Positions 17,082-26,007 of a stretch of 64,000 nucleotides of DNA are shown here, piece after piece (within the stretch, counting starts at the first letter, position 1; each line of letters begins with the position of its first letter). A model generated the notes under the pieces. It was not told the DNA's origin, made no database searches, and worked only from the letters and a program-made list of their open reading frames with translations. Position numbers and translations under genes: made by a program. The stretch covers positions 1 to 64,000 of the forward strand of contig JAGASY010000126.1 of the NCBI GenBank assembly GCA_017621515.1, in the 5' to 3' direction. This DNA comes from Bacteroidaceae bacterium (GTDB lineage Bacteria > Bacteroidota > Bacteroidia > Bacteroidales > Bacteroidaceae).

Positions 17082-18074
17082 ATGAAGAATATATTATTTG
17101 CTGTCATTGTTCTGATGATTATTTCATGCGGCAATGGTGGAAACACAGAAAGCAAGCGCACTTATTCCAACAAGACCACAGCAAGTGCACCTTACGAATT
17201 GCTGGTCGTTGCTAATAAAGAATGGTTGAAGACCCCTCCGGGCACAGCACTGACCGATGTGGTTACTTCTGAAATCCCGGGACTGCCTCAGGTGGAGCCG
17301 AGTTTCCGCATGACAGCCATCAACCCTGCCAGCTTCAACAACACGTTTAAAGTGTATGCCAATATCATCACGGCTGAGGTCAACAAGAAATATACGGTTC
17401 CGGAACTGAAGATTGCACGCGATGTGTATGCACGTCCCCAGATTATCATGACCATCTATGCGCCCGACAATGCCTCGTTTGTGAAACTGGTGAACGACAA
17501 CAAGGAGCGCATTTTGAGTATATTCACGGAAGCTGAATTGGCAAGAGAGCGGGAATACTTGAAGCGTGCGCACAGCGGCAAAGTGCTTGCACAGGCAAAG
17601 AAACAGTTCGGATGCACCATCTATGCACCTAAAGACATCAATGCCATAAAGACCGGGAAGGATTTCTTCTGGGCATCTTCCGACGGACGCGACAACAAAC
17701 TGAACATCTGCATGTATTCCTATCCTTATACCTCCACAGAGACTTTTACTCTTGACTATTTCTTGCAAAAGCGCGATTCCTTCATGATGGAAAACATTAG
17801 GGGGGCACACGACAATCAGTATATGTCCACAGATCGCCGTGCTGTGATATCGCGCAACATAGAATTTGACGGACATTTCGTGCAAGAAGTGCGTGGATTG
17901 TGGCAGATGGAAAACGACATGATGGGAGGACCTTTCGTTTCGTATGCACAGGTTGACACAGTGAACAACCGTGTAATTGTGGCAGAAGGCTTCGTATATG
18001 CACCGGAAAAGAAAAAGCGTGAGTTTATCCGGGAAATGGAAGCAAGTGTACAGACACTTATATTGCCTCAATAA
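17082..18074 (+). CDS. DUF4837 family lipoprotein
   Basis: A Bacteroidetes-specific lipoprotein without a defined role. The start at ATG 17082 gives the signal MKNILFAVIVLMIISC with the lipobox Cys at 16, then GNGGN. An upstream in-frame ATG at 17037 overlaps the preceding terminator and is rejected. About 330 residues, mixed alpha/beta, with DUF4837 landmarks YELLVVANKEWLKT near the N-terminus, FWASSDGRDNKLNICMYSYP in the middle, and RGLWQMENDMMGGPFVSY plus EGFVYAPEKKKREFIREME at the C-terminus. Likely located at the periplasmic face of the inner or outer membrane. It is convergent with the ompH pair and shares a terminator zone with it. No function is proposed. Confidence 0.85.
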   Translation: MKNILFAVIVLMIISCGNGGNTESKRTYSNKTTASAPYELLVVANKEWLKTPPGTALTDVVTSEIPGLPQVEPSFRMTAINPASFNNTFKVYANIITAEVNKKYTVPELKIARDVYARPQIIMTIYAPDNASFVKLVNDNKERILSIFTEAELAREREYLKRAHSGKVLAQAKKQFGCTIYAPKDINAIKTGKDFFWASSDGRDNKLNICMYSYPYTSTETFTLDYFLQKRDSFMMENIRGAHDNQYMSTDRRAVISRNIEFDGHFVQEVRGLWQMENDMMGGPFVSYAQVDTVNNRVIVAEGFVYAPEKKKREFIREMEASVQTLILPQ

Positions 18075-18097
18075 GAATAAGAATTTATTTTTTAGTT

Positions 18098-18122
18098 GTA
18101 GATGTATTCAATAGACATCTAC
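18098..18122. repeat. Short REP-like palindrome (GTAGATGT/ACATCTAC)
   Basis: An 8-bp stem followed by TTAAAC, in the same style as the ACATCCACTTAA words at other gene ends in this window. It lies just after the DUF4837 stop. Confidence 0.5.
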
Positions 18123-18157
18123 TTAAACCAAATCCATAAAGAACAATAAACAAGAAA

Positions 18158-18197
18158 GTGCGCAATCCATATTACGAATGTAATACGAATTGCGCAC
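18158..18197. terminator. Shared terminator between DUF4837 and ompH genes
   Basis: GTGCGCAATCCATATTAC pairs with GTAATACGAATTGCGCAC with an internal mismatch. It lies between two convergent stops. Confidence 0.65.
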
Positions 18198-18220
18198 AAT
18201 GTATGAAAAAGAAAAAAGTT

Positions 18221-18718
18221 TTATTTAAGTCCGAGCTTAGCTTTTACCTGTGAAGTAACATCTGTGCTGAGAGTTTCGCTGATGTAAGGTATGCCTGATG
18301 TAACATCCATGATATATACATATCCTCCTGCTACACCAACTTCTTTGATAGCTTTTGTAACCTTTTCGCTGATTTCTCCCATTTTAGTTTGCTGAGCCTG
18401 CTGTATTTCCTGCTGACTTGTCTGGTAATACTGCTGCATACGCTGATACAGGTCGTTGAGTTCCTGCTGGCGACGCTGTTTTACGGCATCGGGCATTGTT
18501 GCCTGATTCTTCTCGAAATCATCACTCTTTGTCTGAAGTTCATCCTGCATACGCTTCAGTTCATCTTCATACTGTTTGCTCAGAGTCTGAAGATCGTTCT
18601 GTGCAGCTGTATATTCAGGCATAGACTGAATAATTGTAGCAGAGTTTACATGTGCAAACTTTTGTGCGAATAGGCTCATTGGCAATGCCAAAAGAACCAT
18701 CAAAATAAGTTTTTTCAT
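18221..18718 (-). CDS. OmpH/Skp-family periplasmic chaperone (second of pair)
   Basis: Holds unfolded outer-membrane proteins in the periplasm and passes them to BamA. The 165-residue protein has a signal peptide MKKLILMVLLALPMSLFAQ (cleaved after residue 19), a short beta body strand (KFAHVNSATIIQSMPEYTAA), a long Gln/Glu-rich coiled coil (residues about 40-115, forming the tentacle), and a C-terminal strand with YIMDVTSGIPY. Length and layout match Skp-like proteins. It lies 97 bases after a paralogue at 18816-19331, which in turn follows bamA, all on the minus strand. The duplicated ompH genes behind bamA are a typical Bacteroidetes arrangement. Confidence 0.93.
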   Translation of the reverse strand: MKKLILMVLLALPMSLFAQKFAHVNSATIIQSMPEYTAAQNDLQTLSKQYEDELKRMQDELQTKSDDFEKNQATMPDAVKQRRQQELNDLYQRMQQYYQTSQQEIQQAQQTKMGEISEKVTKAIKEVGVAGGYVYIMDVTSGIPYISETLSTDVTSQVKAKLGLK

Positions 18719-18815
18719 CTTTATTTGTTTTTAATAGTTTTATATTCGTGTTCTAACAATTATGCAAACTTACGTATTTTTCGGGAATTGGTCAATATTC
18801 CATTCGGAAACTTAC

Positions 18816-19331
18816 TTAGTTTGCATATCCTAATTTCTGGAGAACTTCATCGCTTATGTCAATCTTTGGAGAAGCGTATATAATGCTGCCTCCAGATGCT
18901 CTGTCAAGCACAAGCTGATACCCTCTTTGGTCGCATATATCCTTGACCGCATTGTATATCTCGTCTTGAATAGGGGCCATAAGGCTCTGACGTTTCTTGA
19001 AAAGCTCTCCGTCATTGCCGAAGTATTTCTTTTTTAAGTCGCTTGCTTCCTTCTCCTTTGCCATAATGGCTTCTTCTGTCTTGGTTTTCTGTGCCTCGGA
19101 CAGGAACACTACCTCTGACTGATATTTCTTGTACATGGTCTCCACTTCCTGTAACAGGGCTTCCACTTCGCCTTCCCATTTCTTTGATATCTGGTTGAGC
19201 TGTTCGTTGGCGCGCTCGTATGCAGGCACATTCTTCAGAATGTATTCCATGTCAACTAATGCAAACTTCTGTGCATAAGAACTTGCAAATGAAACCATTG
19301 CGACAAGTAATGTAAAAAAGATACGTTTCAT
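18816..19331 (-). CDS. OmpH/Skp-family periplasmic chaperone (first of pair)
   Basis: A paralogue of the protein at 18221-18718 with the same role in outer-membrane protein delivery. The 171-residue protein has a signal peptide MKRIFFTLLVAMVSFASSYAQ (cleavage after residue 21). The N-terminal motif KFALVDMEYILKNVPAYERA is characteristic, followed by a charged coiled coil (residues about 40-125). The C-terminal strand QLVLDRASGGSIIYAS and the tail DISDEVLQKLGYAN are also found in Bacteroidetes OmpH proteins. It lies 121 bases after bamA on the same strand. The two copies differ in helix charge: this one is Lys/Glu-rich, the other Gln-rich. Different clients are possible but not shown. Confidence 0.93.
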   Translation of the reverse strand: MKRIFFTLLVAMVSFASSYAQKFALVDMEYILKNVPAYERANEQLNQISKKWEGEVEALLQEVETMYKKYQSEVVFLSEAQKTKTEEAIMAKEKEASDLKKKYFGNDGELFKKRQSLMAPIQDEIYNAVKDICDQRGYQLVLDRASGGSIIYASPKIDISDEVLQKLGYAN

Positions 19332-19452
19332 ATTTCCACATTTTTAAATTTTACAAATTTATATGTTAACCGTTCATTTGTTTTATATGTTCTCTGAATA
19401 CGGTTAATTTATGTTTCTTCCCAAGAAAAACAGTGGCGGCACAACAGAATCA

Positions 19453-22080
19453 TCAGAATTCCTGTCCGAGAATGAAGTGGAACTGGCTTCCGCTATATGT
19501 CTTCACACCATTTATCTTGTCGAATCCGTATGCCCAGTCGATACCCATCATTCCGACCATCGGGAGGAACAGGCGAACACCGAAACCAGCAGAGCGTTTC
19601 ATGTCGAAAGGATTGAAATTCTTGACTTCAGACCAAGCATTTCCACCTTCCATGAAAGCAAGGGCATATATGTTCGTAGAACCTTGCAGCATAAGCGGGT
19701 AGCGAAGCTCAAGTGCCATGCGTGAATATGCATAACCGTACTGATAGCCGGGAGTAAGTGCACCGTTGTCATATCCTCTCAATCCAATCGTTTCTGAATA
19801 ATAGCTTGAAGAATATCCCGACATACCGTCTCCACCCATGTAGAATGTTTCAAATGGAGACTTCTTATACTTGTTGTAATGTCCGAGAAATCCGCAATCG
19901 AAGCGTGTCATCAGGACAAAACATTTTGAACCGCCTGAAAGAGGTGTATAGAATTTGGAGTTGAATTTCCATTTGTGATATTCTATCCAGCGGTATTTCT
20001 TCTGAAGGTCTGTCATATAGCTTGCATCCTGATAGCTTGTTGCAAGATTCTTATAGTCTATATTGTCGAACAGCGAATAAGGAGGAGTGGCACTTACAGA
20101 CAGTGAGACCTGCGAACCGCGTCGTGGGAATATAGGGTTGTCAATGGATGTGCGTGACAATGTGAGAGTAAGGTTTACATTGTTACAGTTTCCATCTGTA
20201 ATAAGGAAATATTCCCAGTCTTTCAGCATGTATCTTGTATATGCCAGCTGTGCAGACAAACTGAAGTTGTTGTCAGGCCAGTTCAAACGCTTTCCCCATC
20301 CAATGGAAAGTCCGAACAACTGTATGTATTTGTCCGGATCATAGTAGGACGAATAGTTGTTATAGTAGCTGTTGTTGTAGTTCCCATAACCGTAAAGCAT
20401 ACTCATGGTGCTGTTATAATAAGAACTGTTATAGTAATTGCTGCTTATATCCGTCTGTCTTGAATAGAAAGCAGAAACAGAGAACTGGTTCGGACGTTTG
20501 CCGCCAAACCAAGGGTCAAAAAATGAAATACTGTATGACTGATAGTAGTCACCGTTAGTAGAACCGCTTATTTCAAGTTCCTGTCCGTCACCCTGCGGAA
20601 GGAATCCGCGACGGTTACCGTTCTTTCCAAAAAGATTGCGCATTGAGAAGTTTGTGAACTTCAGACCAATCTTTCCAATTACACCAGTCTGTCCCCATCC
20701 GAGTGAAAATTCCACTTGGTCGCTTGCCTTAGGAGTAAGACCGAGATTCAAATCAACAGTTCCGTTGTTAGGGTCAGGAACTGGTTTGAAATCAATCTGT
20801 TCAGGGTCGAAATGCCCCATCTGTCCGATTTCCTGATAAGTCATCTTGAACGCGTCCATATTGAAAAGGTCGCCCGGCTTCAACTTCAGTTCTCGACGTA
20901 TGACATCTTCATATACACGCGTATTTCCATAAATCTTTATCTTATTTATTGAAGCTTGTATTCCCTCACGTATTCTTATCTCAAGGTCTATGGAATCTTC
21001 ATCAACGTCAACTTCCACAGGGATTACTTCATTGAATACATAACCTTTGTTATAATAGTAATTTCCGACTGCATCATCATCTTGATTCAGACGTTCCTGT
21101 ATGTGTTTCTGGTTATAGACATCGCCCTTCTTCATCCTAAGCACAGTGTTAAGGTCTTCTGTTTTGTAGATAGTATTTCCTACCCAGTTGATGTTGCGGA
21201 CATAATACTTTTGTCCTTCATCAATGTCAATATACACATCCACAAGATTATTTCCAAGATCAACTATGCTGTCAGATACAATCTGAGCATCACGGAAACC
21301 AAGTTCATTGTATTTTTCTATTACTCGTTCCTTGTCTTCTTCAAATCTTTCCATAATGAACTTCTTTGATTTAAAGAAACTCTTGAATCCTTTCTCGTTG
21401 GTCTTCTTCAACAGACCTCCTGAAAAGAAATTACCGGTGAATTTTTTTCTTGGAATATTCTGATTACCGGCTATATATATTTTGTTGACCTTAACTTTTT
21501 CGTTCTTATTAATAATGATGTCAACAATCATCTGGTCTTCTTTCGATGCGTCGTCACGCTGAATAATATTCACCTCAGCATTTTTGAATCCCTTTTCATC
21601 GAAATATTTCTTTATGATGATTTTAGCCTTGTCTATCATATTAGGAGTAAGCTGGTTGCCTTTGATAATTCCTATCTTCTGCTCCAAATCTTCTTTCTCT
21701 CCCTTTTTCACCCCTTCTATATTGATTTCCGAAACTCTCGGACGCATGGAAAGGATAATCTTAAGATATACTTTTTCATCTACTATACTATCTGCCTCAA
21801 TTCTTACATTAGAACAGAGACCATGCTTCCAATAGCGTTTTACAGCATCTGTTATTTCATCTCCGGGAAGCATAATCTCCTGTCCTACAGACAAACCGGA
21901 AATACCTATGAGAATATAATCCTCATAATTCTTGATACCTTCAACGGTTATACCGCCAATTTCCACTCTTCTGGTTTGTCCATATACCATTGTCGGCTTC
22001 TCATAGACTTCCTGAGCGTTTACTTTTGTCGCAAATGTCAAAAGCAGAGTGAACAAGAGTAATAACTGTATATTTCTCAT
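19453..22080 (-). CDS. bamA: Outer-membrane protein assembly factor BamA
   Basis: Core subunit of the machinery that folds beta-barrel proteins into the outer membrane. The 875-residue protein has a signal peptide (MRNIQLLLLFTLLLTFATKVNAQ). A row of POTRA domains covers residues about 35-440 (for example INIEGVKKGEKEDLEQKIG, KVNKIYIAGNQNIPRKKF, INKIKIYGNTRVYEDVIRRE). A 16-strand barrel follows. The barrel has LRGYDNGALTPG, corresponding to the conserved (V/L)RG(F/Y) of loop 6. It ends in aromatic F (HFILGQEF), as outer-membrane proteins do. An Asn/Tyr/Ser-rich extracellular loop (residues about 560-600) is long. Upstream is uppS (gap 117 bases) and downstream two ompH genes, giving an envelope-assembly cluster. 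Confidence 0.97.
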   Translation of the reverse strand: MRNIQLLLLFTLLLTFATKVNAQEVYEKPTMVYGQTRRVEIGGITVEGIKNYEDYILIGISGLSVGQEIMLPGDEITDAVKRYWKHGLCSNVRIEADSIVDEKVYLKIILSMRPRVSEINIEGVKKGEKEDLEQKIGIIKGNQLTPNMIDKAKIIIKKYFDEKGFKNAEVNIIQRDDASKEDQMIVDIIINKNEKVKVNKIYIAGNQNIPRKKFTGNFFSGGLLKKTNEKGFKSFFKSKKFIMERFEEDKERVIEKYNELGFRDAQIVSDSIVDLGNNLVDVYIDIDEGQKYYVRNINWVGNTIYKTEDLNTVLRMKKGDVYNQKHIQERLNQDDDAVGNYYYNKGYVFNEVIPVEVDVDEDSIDLEIRIREGIQASINKIKIYGNTRVYEDVIRRELKLKPGDLFNMDAFKMTYQEIGQMGHFDPEQIDFKPVPDPNNGTVDLNLGLTPKASDQVEFSLGWGQTGVIGKIGLKFTNFSMRNLFGKNGNRRGFLPQGDGQELEISGSTNGDYYQSYSISFFDPWFGGKRPNQFSVSAFYSRQTDISSNYYNSSYYNSTMSMLYGYGNYNNSYYNNYSSYYDPDKYIQLFGLSIGWGKRLNWPDNNFSLSAQLAYTRYMLKDWEYFLITDGNCNNVNLTLTLSRTSIDNPIFPRRGSQVSLSVSATPPYSLFDNIDYKNLATSYQDASYMTDLQKKYRWIEYHKWKFNSKFYTPLSGGSKCFVLMTRFDCGFLGHYNKYKKSPFETFYMGGDGMSGYSSSYYSETIGLRGYDNGALTPGYQYGYAYSRMALELRYPLMLQGSTNIYALAFMEGGNAWSEVKNFNPFDMKRSAGFGVRLFLPMVGMMGIDWAYGFDKINGVKTYSGSQFHFILGQEF

Positions 22081-22197
22081 CTAACGTGCTACATTAAGAA
22101 TAATGAATGCGAGGATTCAAATTGTTCGTTGTTTAACTTACTTTTTTGTTGTCTTTTTAGAGGATATACGCTGCACAAGGCAACTTTTTTTCGGATT

Positions 22198-22956
22198 TCA
22201 TTCACCGAATTTCTGTTTTTCCACTTCTTCTATCTGTTCTCCGGTTTTACCAAAACGACGTTGACGTCCTTGATAATCATACACAGCCTTACAAAGTTCT
22301 TCTTCATCAAAGTCTGGCCAAAAAACGTCTGTGAAATAAAGTTCAGTATAGGCGCACTGCCATAGCAGAAAATTACTGAGCCTCTTTTCTCCTCCTGTGC
22401 GTATCATCAGTTCCGGATCTGGCATGAAATTCGTATTCAGACATTCATCTACTGTATGTTCTAAAATGTCAGCCGGTTCCAACTCATTGTTCTTTATTTT
22501 CGCTGCAATTGTAGTCAGAGCATGAGTTATTTCCCATTTTGCAGAATAACTCAGAGCGAGAACCATACAAGTTGAAGTGTTATTTTTAGTCTTCTCTTCA
22601 AGATAAGAACATGCCTCTTGTACAACTTTCGGCAATCTGTTCGTGTCACCGATAACACGGAAACGCGCATTTTTCTTCATGAACAGTTCTTCCTCCAGAT
22701 TCTTCAGCAGGAGTGCCATAAGAGCAGCCACCTCATCGGCAGGTCTATTCCAGTTTTCCGTGGAAAAAGTATATAGAGTAAGATATTCTATTCCAAGATT
22801 GACAGCCGCTTCCATTATGTCATGAACAGTCTGTGCACCAGCCTGGTGCCCCATTGTTCTTTCCATTCCACGAACTTTTGCCCATCGTCCGTTTCCGTCC
22901 ATGATTATTGCCACATGCCGAGGCACTCTGTTGCGGTCAATCAGTTCTTTATACAT
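22198..22956 (-). CDS. uppS: Isoprenyl transferase (undecaprenyl diphosphate synthase)
   Basis: Condenses isopentenyl diphosphate onto farnesyl diphosphate to give the C55 lipid carrier used for peptidoglycan and O-antigen. The 252-residue cis-prenyltransferase shows [20 protein letters not shown] (residues 14-33, with the catalytic Asp and diphosphate-binding Arg), [21 protein letters not shown] and the C-terminal [20 protein letters not shown] with [15 protein letters not shown]. It is complete and of normal length. It is the gene upstream of bamA and is preceded by DUF6089 and DUF6242 on the same strand, so lipid-carrier supply is linked to outer-membrane assembly in one transcript or adjacent ones. 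The assignment is secure. Confidence 0.97.
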   Translation of the reverse strand: MYKELIDRNRVPRHVAIIMDGNGRWAKVRGMERTMGHQAGAQTVHDIMEAAVNLGIEYLTLYTFSTENWNRPADEVAALMALLLKNLEEELFMKKNARFRVIGDTNRLPKVVQEACSYLEEKTKNNTSTCMVLALSYSAKWEITHALTTIAAKIKNNELEPADILEHTVDECLNTNFMPDPELMIRTGGEKRLSNFLLWQCAYTELYFTDVFWPDFDEEELCKAVYDYQGRQRRFGKTGEQIEEVEKQKFGE

Positions 22957-23059
22957 TGTACTTATTTTTTGTTGTTATTTTGAGTAAGTCTCACAGCCGA
23001 AGATTCCCTTTTCAAGACAAATATTTATCCGGCGGCAAATCTTTTCAGACTGTAAATAC

Positions 23060-23752
23060 TCAGTCATTGTTGCATTTTCTTAGTTTCGGGAAGAGGTCAT
23101 AGGATATGTAAATCATAGTAAATGAATACGAATCCTTATTTTTCAAAAAACCTCCCTTTATGCTGTAAGGATCTGATATTCCGTCCAGCCCATCGCTCAT
23201 GCTGAAACGAATTGTCCAGTCTATACCGACATTCCAGCGTTCCTTAAGCTTATATTTTATACCTATTCCAAAAGGAATATTCATGGTAAAAACATCCTTC
23301 GTCTGCGTAAAACCAAGTCCTGCCTCTATATAAGGTGTCAGCCTTCTTGTTCCTTTATATCCGGCTCCCGTACCGAAAGCCCAGAAACTTATTTCATATT
23401 GACATCCCACATCAACAACAGACTGGTCAAACTTCCACTGTTGCCCTTCTATCTCAGGAAACTTATTCTGCAGGTTTGCAGCATCCCCTGAAATCTTTCC
23501 GGACAGGATATTGAACTTCAACGACATGCGAGGATTTATATTATATCTGCCCATCAGTCCGCCGCCAAGTCCCGTGTTTTTGTAGAGTCCGGAGTAGTTT
23601 GCATCCCCCAGATAGAAACTTGCCCCTGCCATCGCGCCAAGTTCCATCTTATATTCCAGTTCCTGTGCATTGCCTGTATGACAATGAATAAACAACAGAA
23701 TTGTTGCCACAAGAATGTTCCGACAGATACATTTCCTTCTACTCACAACCAT
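23060..23752 (-). CDS. DUF6089 family outer-membrane beta-barrel protein
   Basis: A 230-residue protein of unknown role found next to uppS-bamA in many Bacteroidetes. The signal peptide runs to about GNAQ (residues 1-30; the shorter possible start at MVVSRRKC is kept because no better ATG follows). After ELEYKMELGAMAGASFYLGD come alternating strands typical of an 8-stranded barrel: GGGLMGRYNINPRMSLKFN, YIEAGLGFTQT, GIGIKYKLKERWNVGIDWTI. It ends FTMIYISYDLFPKLRKCNND, so the last strand is followed by a short charged tail. It lies 23 bases after DUF6242 and 103 before uppS. Its position suggests a part in envelope assembly, which is inference. Confidence 0.83.
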   Translation of the reverse strand: MVVSRRKCICRNILVATILLFIHCHTGNAQELEYKMELGAMAGASFYLGDANYSGLYKNTGLGGGLMGRYNINPRMSLKFNILSGKISGDAANLQNKFPEIEGQQWKFDQSVVDVGCQYEISFWAFGTGAGYKGTRRLTPYIEAGLGFTQTKDVFTMNIPFGIGIKYKLKERWNVGIDWTIRFSMSDGLDGISDPYSIKGGFLKNKDSYSFTMIYISYDLFPKLRKCNND

Positions 23753-23775
23753 AGTCCTTCTGTAGCTCGGCTACA

Positions 23776-25152
23776 TTATTCAGAAGTTTCATTAATCCAG
23801 CCCCGCCATACTTCTCCGTTAGCTCTTACAAGCCAAATGTTTTTTCCGTCAGTAGTAATACCTGTGGCAATGTTTTTTCCTACGACAGATTCCGGTAGCA
23901 GTATTTTGTCTGTAATCTCTTTCCATGTTATTCCGTTATCATTTGAACGGTATATACAGTTATATGCCGTAGAAGTCTCATCTGCCAGATTCCGTCCTCC
24001 TATGGCAAGGAGCATTCCTTTATAACGTATGACATTGATTCCTTCCAATTTAGGACAGCCGTATTCGTTTTCTTCCGTTACTTCAACATAACTCCATTTC
24101 TGATTGCTGTTTGAATCAGATGATGATACTTTATACCATACAACAGCATGTTCGTTGTCCTTTGCATTCAAGCCCACCATTACCACACTTTGCAAATTCG
24201 TATTGGTTCTTGTAGTGTATGAAACAGTACAAATATTGCCCTGTGGCAACATATCAATGCGGGTATTTCCGTTTTCTTCCCAACTTTGCATGTCTTGGGT
24301 TGACAATATAGCCACTCCATCGCAAGCATAAAGATAATGATTGTCAGCTCCGAGCAAGCTTGTAAATACTCTCTCAGAAGTCTTATGCCATACAACTCCT
24401 TTTTCTCCACTGGTGGAGCTGTAAATCTTTCCGTCCGTTCCAAGTGCATAAATAAGGTTTCCAAATACAGTCACAGAACTATAGTCTATCGTTCCGTCCT
24501 CCACTCCTTCTGTTTTGGCTGGAACCGACCACGACCGTCCTTCGCTAAGTAGAGAAGAAGATGTGACAGTAGTGTATGTACCTTCATCCGTAAAGACATA
24601 AAGACGATTGTCAAAATACAGCACCTTATGTCTATCTCCAATCTGAAGGTTTGAGTTTTCCACTTTGTTCCACAGCAATGAATCTGTCTCCGTCTCACTC
24701 TTGTTTATCTTCACATCATATTCCTTTGTAGAAAAACCATCCGTTCCAATTACAAGAAATTTCAGCGGAGAAGTGAAGTCAATGGAATCGCTTCCACTGA
24801 GCAACGGCATATATAATGAATCTTTTTCATACCTATAATATACATAGCCGTATGAATTGACTGTAGGTACAACCTTGCTCAAGTCTGTCCATACCGGAAG
24901 CGAATCGACAGACGTAATCTTATTCCTTACTTGATCGATGTTAAAATAGATGCTGCTTCCTCCTATTGTACGATACACAATAGTATCCTCACCACGGTTG
25001 TTCTTTGTTTCAACCGCACTTTTTATGTCTGCCACAGAAAAAGAAATTATGTAGCATTCTGGTGAAGTAACCGCATCTTCATCTTTGATACATGAAGAAA
25101 CCACAGATACCGTCAAAAAGAGAACCGCGAAAAAATAGAATATATTCCTCAT
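23776..25152 (-). CDS. DUF6242 family lipoprotein with propeller-like C-terminal region
   Basis: A 458-residue lipoprotein, signal MRNIFYFFAVLFLTVSVVSSC with lipid-attached Cys21, then IKDEDAV, acidic enough to suggest surface or outer-membrane sorting. An N-terminal Ig-like part (residues 30-150) is followed by repeated blades with short WxK/DGxxW patterns (VLYFDNRLYVFTDEGTY, LIYALGTDGKIYSS, SNDNGITWKEI, WLVRANGEVWRGWI), consistent with a beta-propeller. I know of no activity for the family. It is first in the group DUF6242-DUF6089-uppS-bamA-ompH-ompH and has a good -7 box upstream. A link to envelope biogenesis rests only on this conserved neighbourhood. Confidence 0.8.
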   Translation of the reverse strand: MRNIFYFFAVLFLTVSVVSSCIKDEDAVTSPECYIISFSVADIKSAVETKNNRGEDTIVYRTIGGSSIYFNIDQVRNKITSVDSLPVWTDLSKVVPTVNSYGYVYYRYEKDSLYMPLLSGSDSIDFTSPLKFLVIGTDGFSTKEYDVKINKSETETDSLLWNKVENSNLQIGDRHKVLYFDNRLYVFTDEGTYTTVTSSSLLSEGRSWSVPAKTEGVEDGTIDYSSVTVFGNLIYALGTDGKIYSSTSGEKGVVWHKTSERVFTSLLGADNHYLYACDGVAILSTQDMQSWEENGNTRIDMLPQGNICTVSYTTRTNTNLQSVVMVGLNAKDNEHAVVWYKVSSSDSNSNQKWSYVEVTEENEYGCPKLEGINVIRYKGMLLAIGGRNLADETSTAYNCIYRSNDNGITWKEITDKILLPESVVGKNIATGITTDGKNIWLVRANGEVWRGWINETSE

Positions 25153-25242
25153 TATGTTATTTCAAATTCAAAATTTCAAGACATACATGGTATATACAGG
25201 TACGACTTTCTATGCCACACCTACATAACCCCTTTTCTGCAA

Positions 25243-25250
25243 CAAAATTA
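25243..25250 (-). promoter_or_regulatory. -7 box upstream of the DUF6242-uppS-bamA cluster
   Basis: The minus strand reads TAATTTTG, matching TAnnTTTG, 91 bases before the DUF6242 ATG. Confidence 0.45.
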
Positions 25251-25345
25251 CGAACATTTTTTTCTACATGGAACTAACACTCATACTTTTAATGAATTTT
25301 ATAGCAAAATTCCGTTTCATTTAGCGAAAGAGCCATAGAAATGAG

Positions 25346-25353
25346 TAACTTTG
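25346..25353 (+). promoter_or_regulatory. -7 box of the LOG-family gene
   Basis: TAACTTTG matches TAnnTTTG, 24 bases before the ATG at 25377. Confidence 0.5.
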
Positions 25354-25376
25354 CTTTCTAAATAAAAAAACAAGCA

Positions 25377-25913
25377 ATGGAGAAAATAGGTGTTTTTTGT
25401 TCTTCTTCTGAAAAAATGGAGAGTGTATATTACGAACAGGCGGAACGTTTGGGACGCTGGATGGGTGAACACGGAAAGACTCTTGTCTATGGTGGTGCAC
25501 GCTGCGGACTGATGGAAACAGTCGCCGGTTCGGTGAAACAAAGCGGAGGCAGAGTGTTCGGAGTCGTACCCCGCAAAGTGATGCAGAACAATATGATGAG
25601 CGAACATATAGACATTGTATTTCATACTGACGACTTGCGCGACCGCAAACAATGGCTTGTCGATGAATCCGACATCATGGTTGCTCTTCCCGGAAGTGTG
25701 GGAACACTCGACGAAGCTTTCTCTGCAATGGCAGAAAACACATTCGGTATGCACTCGAAGAAGGTCATATTCTGGAATATAAACGGATTCTGGGATGACC
25801 TTTTTCTTATGATTGACAATCTGGAGAAAAAAGGTGTGGTGAATAAACCTTTCAGCGACATGATGCTTCGTGCCGACACATTGCAACAAGTAATAGATTA
25901 TATAGAAAAGTAA
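25377..25913 (+). CDS. LOG-family (TIGR00730) nucleoside 5'-monophosphate phosphoribohydrolase
   Basis: A Rossmann-fold enzyme of the Lonely Guy family, which splits the N-glycosidic bond of nucleotides such as AMP or cytokinin ribotides to release the base and ribose 5-phosphate. The 178-residue protein has YGGARCGLME (residues about 40-49) and LPGSVGTLDEAFSAM (residues about 101-115). The second motif is usually PGGxGTxxE; here the second Gly is Ser, while the catalytic Glu is kept. Short length fits type I LOG enzymes. The pfkB-type gene starts 94 bases after its stop in the same direction, which suggests but does not prove a shared nucleoside or sugar salvage role. Cytosolic. Confidence 0.87.
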   Translation: MEKIGVFCSSSEKMESVYYEQAERLGRWMGEHGKTLVYGGARCGLMETVAGSVKQSGGRVFGVVPRKVMQNNMMSEHIDIVFHTDDLRDRKQWLVDESDIMVALPGSVGTLDEAFSAMAENTFGMHSKKVIFWNINGFWDDLFLMIDNLEKKGVVNKPFSDMMLRADTLQQVIDYIEK

Positions 25914-26007
25914 GACTGCCGGACAGCAAGTTATCGGCAACTCATTCTCCTTTTTATAATAAATAACTTGCAACAAATAAGTCTTTTGCAAAAACAACAC
26001 ACATACA